NCBI GenBank assembly: GCA_020024615.1
Contig: JAHHTP010000005.1
Span: 1-64,000 of the forward strand
From: Oscillospiraceae bacterium
GTDB lineage: Bacteria > Bacillota > Clostridia > Oscillospirales > Ruminococcaceae
DNA length: 64,000 bases
Direction: 5' to 3'
Part shown: positions 60,675 through 64,000 of the stretch, piece after piece
Layout of the letters: each line of letters starts with the position of its first letter
Numbering within the stretch: the first letter of the stretch is position 1
The notes under the pieces: generated by a model
Told to the model about the DNA's origin: nothing
The model's database searches: none
Seen by the model: only the letters and a program-made list of their open reading frames with translations
Position numbers and translations under genes: made by a program

Positions 60675-61718
60675 TTATTTCAGACCTTTTAAATGACGCA
60701 GTAATATATCCGCAATTTGATCACAGGGAGCCTGAACCCCTACGGCACCTATATCATGCGCAACTTTAGGCATGCCATAAACAATACAGGATTCTTCATC
60801 CTGACCGATTGTATAAGCCCCCTTCTTACGCATCGCTAACAAACCAGCAGCGCCATCCTGACCCATACCGGTCAAAATGATTCCTACCATCTTGCATTTT
60901 ACCGCTTCAGACATAGAATAGAACAATACATCGACAGAAGGACGATGACCACTAACCCGTTCCCCCTGTTTGCATGAAAGTGTATACCGATTACCAATAC
61001 GCACCACACTGGTCTGAAAATCAGCTGGCGCAATATATGCCACGCCTCGTTTAATTTCATCACCATTTTGGGCTTCACGAACCTCCATTTTACATAGACG
61101 ATTCACGCGTTCTGCATACATCTTGGTAAACCCTGGTGGCATGTGCTGAACGATAACCATACCAGGAATATCTGCTGGAAGACGCTTCATAATCTCCAGT
61201 GTCGCTTCTGTACCGCCAGTAGAAGCTCCCAAACCAATAATCACATCATTAGCGAATGCTTTTCCGAGCATGGAAATATCATGTGTTGTCTGTACAGATG
61301 GCACTGTCTGGGGATGTCTGCGAACTTTTGCATTCGCAGCAACAATAACCTTTTGGGTCAACGCCGTAACAAATGCAGCATTTTCATTGTGATTGGAAGG
61401 TTTTTTGATAAAATCTACCGCACCAGCATCCAAGGCATCAAATACTTTAATATTTAAAGAACTGCAAAGTACAACTGGAATTGGATAAACCGATATATAT
61501 TGCTTGAGAAATTCAATTCCACTCTGTTCTGGCATTTCCACATCTAATGTAAGAACATCTGGATTCAAACGAGGAATTTTTTGCTTGGCATCGATAGTAT
61601 TGATTGCATACCCTACAACCTCAATCCGCGGATGTGCAGCAAGGCCTTTGCTGATAAGGTTTCGGGCAAGCGGAGAGTCATCAATAACCATGACTCGAAT
61701 AGGTTTATTTATAAACAT
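60675..61718 (-). CDS. cheB: Chemotaxis protein-glutamate methylesterase/deamidase
   Basis: CheB (347 aa) removes methyl groups from chemoreceptors. An N-terminal receiver domain has VIDDSP and the phospho-acceptor Asp in LTLDVEMP; the C-terminal esterase has the catalytic Ser in GLGASTGG, His in VQHMP and Asp in GMGQDGAAG. The ATG at 61718 gives MFINKPIRVMVIDDS; a GTG at 61733 is possible but has no gap from the AAGAAGG site. It is the last visible gene of the cheA-cheW-cheR-cheB run. The 250 bp between it and the TPR gene hold no gene or clear terminator. Confidence 0.95.
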   Translation of the reverse strand: MFINKPIRVMVIDDSPLARNLISKGLAAHPRIEVVGYAINTIDAKQKIPRLNPDVLTLDVEMPEQSGIEFLKQYISVYPIPVVLCSSLNIKVFDALDAGAVDFIKKPSNHNENAAFVTALTQKVIVAANAKVRRHPQTVPSVQTTHDISMLGKAFANDVIIGLGASTGGTEATLEIMKRLPADIPGMVIVQHMPPGFTKMYAERVNRLCKMEVREAQNGDEIKRGVAYIAPADFQTSVVRIGNRYTLSCKQGERVSGHRPSVDVLFYSMSEAVKCKMVGIILTGMGQDGAAGLLAMRKKGAYTIGQDEESCIVYGMPKVAHDIGAVGVQAPCDQIADILLRHLKGLK

Positions 61719-61742
61719 GGGGAAACAAAACACCTTCTTGTT

Positions 61743-62585
61743 TTATTTTTGGAATGTAGCGGGTGCAAGTCTTTTATATGGTGACTTAGGACTTAAATTT
61801 TCAGAATAACTGATCAAAAAATAACCGCCGGGAACCGTTGCATCATAAAATCTCTGAACAAGAGCATCTTTGGTAGGCTGATCAAAATAAATCATAACAT
61901 TACGGCAGAAAATAACATCAAATTTGCGTTTAAACTGAATCGGGTTCATCAGATTAAAAGTCTGAAAAATTACATTATCCCGAATCATAGGCGCAACAGT
62001 ATGGGTACCATCACCATTCGCCGTAAAATATTTACTTTTCCAGCCTGCTGGCAGTGTATCTGGAAGTTGATAAATACCTTTTTTGGCATCAGTCAGAGCA
62101 CGATTGGAAATATCCGTTGCGAGAATTCGTGTATCCCAATTTTTGGCCTGTGCTCCTAGGTAATCGAACAAATACATGGAAATATTATACGGTTCTTCAC
62201 CCGTAGAACAGCCCGCACTCCATATGGAAAGGGTTTTATCCCGCTGATGACGCTTCACCAGTGCGGGAATAATGTTCTGATAAAAATAATCCAGATGCTC
62301 TTTTTCTCGCATAAAAAATGTATAGTTGGTGGTAAGCTTATTTAAAACAAGCGTGATTTCTTCTTCATCTTTATTTTTTAGCAGATGATCCACAAAATCG
62401 GAAAAGTTGTTATAACCACGCTGCCGAAGGGTTGCAGAAAGTCTTCCGACAATTAATTGACGCTTCTGTACCAGATTAATTCCATAGGTACTTTGAATAA
62501 AAGTGGTCAGTCTCCGAAAATCAATATCGGAAATTTCCATAGGACCCAGTAATGTTCCGCTCACCTGATTTAACTGCTCACTCAT
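61743..62585 (-). CDS. cheR: Chemotaxis protein methyltransferase
   Basis: CheR (280 aa) methylates receptor glutamates using SAM. The N-terminal helical domain precedes a Rossmann domain with WSAGCSTGEEPYNISM (SAM site), ILATDISNRAL and FDVIFCRNVMIYFD. The ATG at 62585 overlaps the end of cheW by 8 bp. It works in opposition to CheB for adaptation. Confidence 0.95.
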   Translation of the reverse strand: MSEQLNQVSGTLLGPMEISDIDFRRLTTFIQSTYGINLVQKRQLIVGRLSATLRQRGYNNFSDFVDHLLKNKDEEEITLVLNKLTTNYTFFMREKEHLDYFYQNIIPALVKRHQRDKTLSIWSAGCSTGEEPYNISMYLFDYLGAQAKNWDTRILATDISNRALTDAKKGIYQLPDTLPAGWKSKYFTANGDGTHTVAPMIRDNVIFQTFNLMNPIQFKRKFDVIFCRNVMIYFDQPTKDALVQRFYDATVPGGYFLISYSENLSPKSPYKRLAPATFQK

Positions 62586-63066
62586 GGGCAAACAACTGGT
62601 CGTAATCCAGTATCATCAGATCTCCGGACTGATCTGGTGTTGCGCAGATTCCGGAAACAAACTGCTGTGCTTTCTGAGAAGGTACGGTGGTAATAGCCTG
62701 ATCTTCAATATCTAGCATACGATCAACTGCATCAACCAGAATTCCCAGTTCGATTCCGCCGTAATTCAATACAACTAAAAGTGCCTTTTCACCAGCGGGC
62801 TTATTTAGACGCAGACGCATATCCATAACCGGAATGATCTGACCTCTCATATTAAAAATACCACGAACATATTCTGGCATCTGCGGAAGGTATGTTAAAG
62901 TATAATTATTTAAAATTTCAACAACATACTCAGCATTGATTCCCAGCTTTAAATCTGATGTTTCAGTATCGTGAATGATAAAAATCAGATATTTGCGGGT
63001 TTTAGAACTGTTTTCTGTCTCAACCTGGTTTTCGGCCAACGAGTTTTCCTCATTTATATTGCTCAT
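62578..63066 (-). CDS. cheW: Chemotaxis coupling protein
   Basis: CheW (162 aa) links receptors to CheA. The CheW fold is visible: YLIFIIHDTETSDLKLGINAEYVVEIL, YLPQMPEYVRGIFNMRGQIIPVMDMRLRL and VSGICATPDQSGDLMILDYDQL. An N-terminal about 30-residue acidic extension precedes it. The start at 63066 has GAAAGGAGAA upstream; the in-frame ATG at 63126 lies inside the cheA coding end. Confidence 0.94.
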   Translation of the reverse strand: MSNINEENSLAENQVETENSSKTRKYLIFIIHDTETSDLKLGINAEYVVEILNNYTLTYLPQMPEYVRGIFNMRGQIIPVMDMRLRLNKPAGEKALLVVLNYGGIELGILVDAVDRMLDIEDQAITTVPSQKAQQFVSGICATPDQSGDLMILDYDQLFAHE

Positions 63067-63088
63067 TTCTGAAATTCTCCTTTCACGA

Positions 63089-64000
63089 TTATTTTCTGAA
63101 AGCGATGTCGGACAGATTTCCCACATCCAAAATCAAGCTAATGCTGCCATCACCTAAAATACTACAACCAATAATACCATAATTCTGAATATCAAAATTT
63201 TTGACATAGGTAGGCATCGGTTTTACAACTACCTGCTGCTCGCCGATCAATTCATCTACCAGCAAACAATAAGAAGTATCTCCAGCTTCCAGCCACAGCA
63301 GAATACCGTCTTCAATCTCATCCACACCATAAGGAAGTGCAAACAATTCCTTGGCACGAACAATCGGATAGAAGTTATCCATCAGTTTAATGATTTCGCC
63401 GTCAACTGTGTCGTGCAGTACCTCATCCGCAGAAATTTTAAAGCTCTGACGAATGTTGTGAATCGGAATAGTAAAGATAGTATCGCCAACACAAACTTCC
63501 ATACCGTCCATAATAGCCATGGTCAGCGGAATCTTCATGGTGGTGGTCATACCCTTACCCTGCTGACTGGAAATTGTAACGGTACCGCCTAATTCTTCAA
63601 CACCACGCTTAACAACATCCATACCAACACCACGACCGGAAAATTCGGTTACATTTGTATTGGTGGAGAAGCCCGGCATCAGCAGAAAGTTCAGAATTTC
63701 CTTATGCGTATAGTCTACATCTGGAGAAGCCAAACCATTTTTAATTGCTTTGTTTAATACAGCCTCATCATTTACGCCTTGACCGTCATCACGAATCTCA
63801 ATGATAACATCACTACCAGTATCCTGCGCAGAAAGAATAATTTCACCAACCGGATCTTTATTCGCTGCAATGCGTTCTTCTTCTGTATCCTCAATACCAT
63901 GATCCATTGCATTACGCACCATATGCATAATCGGATCTCCGATATTGTCTACGATTGTTTTATCCACCTCAGTGGTTTCACCAATAATAGTCAGTTTAGC
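63089..64000 (-). CDS. cheA: Chemotaxis histidine kinase, C-terminal part (cut by window edge)
   Basis: The reading frame runs open to the window edge, so only about the last 304 codons are seen. The kinase ATP-binding region is present: KLTIIGETTEVDKTIVDNIGDP, the N-box VRNAMDHGIE, G-box DDGQGVN and GRGVGMDVVK. It continues into the C-terminal CheW-like domain (MTMAIMDGMEVCVGD to the end). Phosphotransfer and dimerisation domains lie beyond the edge. A GTG at 63967 is within the kinase domain and is not a start. It is the first gene seen of the che operon. Confidence 0.96.
   Translation of the reverse strand, partial: AKLTIIGETTEVDKTIVDNIGDPIMHMVRNAMDHGIEDTEEERIAANKDPVGEIILSAQDTGSDVIIEIRDDGQGVNDEAVLNKAIKNGLASPDVDYTHKEILNFLLMPGFSTNTNVTEFSGRGVGMDVVKRGVEELGGTVTISSQQGKGMTTTMKIPLTMAIMDGMEVCVGDTIFTIPIHNIRQSFKISADEVLHDTVDGEIIKLMDNFYPIVRAKELFALPYGVDEIEDGILLWLEAGDTSYCLLVDELIGEQQVVVKPMPTYVKNFDIQNYGIIGCSILGDGSISLILDVGNLSDIAFRK

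Noticed and set aside
1..64000. tRNA, rRNA, insertion sequences, prophage or integrative element
   Set aside because: No cloverleaf-like CCA-ended segments, no rRNA, and no transposase, integrase or phage structural genes were found on reading both strands.

Overview
The window looks like a chromosomal segment of a low-to-mid GC Gram-positive anaerobe, most likely class Clostridia (perhaps an Oscillospirales/Eubacteriales gut lineage). The signs are strong AGGAGG-type ribosome binding sites, many near-consensus sigma-A promoters with 16-17 bp spacers, the PyrK/PyrD class 1B dihydroorotate dehydrogenase, a DHH pyrophosphatase carrying CBS and DRTGG domains, relatives of sporulation proteins (an M50/SpoIVFB-like protease, a SpoIID-like protein, a YtaF/MntP-like protein), and gene orders typical of Bacillota (rpsF-ssb-rpsR; tig-clpP-clpX; rplS-lepB-ylqF-rnhB). 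The species cannot be named from sequence alone. No rRNA, tRNA, CRISPR array, transposase, integrase or phage gene was seen; this is core chromosome, mostly read from the minus strand.

Layout. 0.3-2.7 kb (+): pyrK-pyrD and a histidine phosphatase. 2.8-5.3 kb (-): rpsF-ssb-rpsR and a lone PTS IIC. 5.5-8.2 kb: CBS/DRTGG pyrophosphatase (+) and a FruK-type kinase (-). 8.2-11.4 kb (-): M50 protease, radical SAM protein and its DUF2344 partner. 11.5-13.9 kb (-): zinc/cadmium ATPase with its ArsR/CadC regulator and a readable promoter-operator. 14-16.9 kb (-): a solitary DNA methyltransferase, a divergent PfkB kinase and a DEDDh exonuclease. 16.9-20.2 kb (-): tig-clpP-clpX. 20.4-25.8 kb (-): rplS-lepB-ylqF-rnhB::yraN-thrC-phosphoesterase, starting from a long structured L19 leader. 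26-32.2 kb (+): a YifB/ComM ATPase, an RluA pseudouridine synthase, a polar amino acid ABC importer with a circularly permuted binding protein, and a four-repeat membrane-anchored protein. 32.2-34 kb (-): a DUF4091 protein. 34.2-37.8 kb (+): a heterodimeric ABC exporter. 37.9-42.7 kb (-): a Gld-like ABC system with DUF4340. 42.9-49 kb: a degenerate SpoIID-like protein, citrate synthase, a serine hydrolase, a small membrane protein and an MFS transporter. 49-56.9 kb: polysaccharide deacetylase, a QueG-like protein, flotillin, galactokinase, a LURP-one-like protein, ilvD and a membrane-anchored unknown. 57-60.4 kb (-): an ECF sigma factor with an RsgI-like, PepSY-repeat anti-sigma, and a small membrane protein. 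60.7-64 kb (-): cheA (cut by the window edge)-cheW-cheR-cheB.

How it fits together. Translation and protein quality control (ribosomal proteins, trigger factor, ClpXP, signal peptidase, RbgA), pyrimidine and branched-chain/threonine synthesis, metal export, nutrient import and chemotaxis are interleaved in short operons, many ended by recognisable intrinsic terminators. The less ordinary content is the permuted binding protein (28584-29387), the RsgI-like/PepSY/ECF pair (57090-59593), the SpoIID-like protein lacking its key residues (42937-43791), the RNase HII-YraN fusion (22651-23658), the divergent PfkB protein (15144-16076) and the DIPAG-repeat protein (30941-32194).
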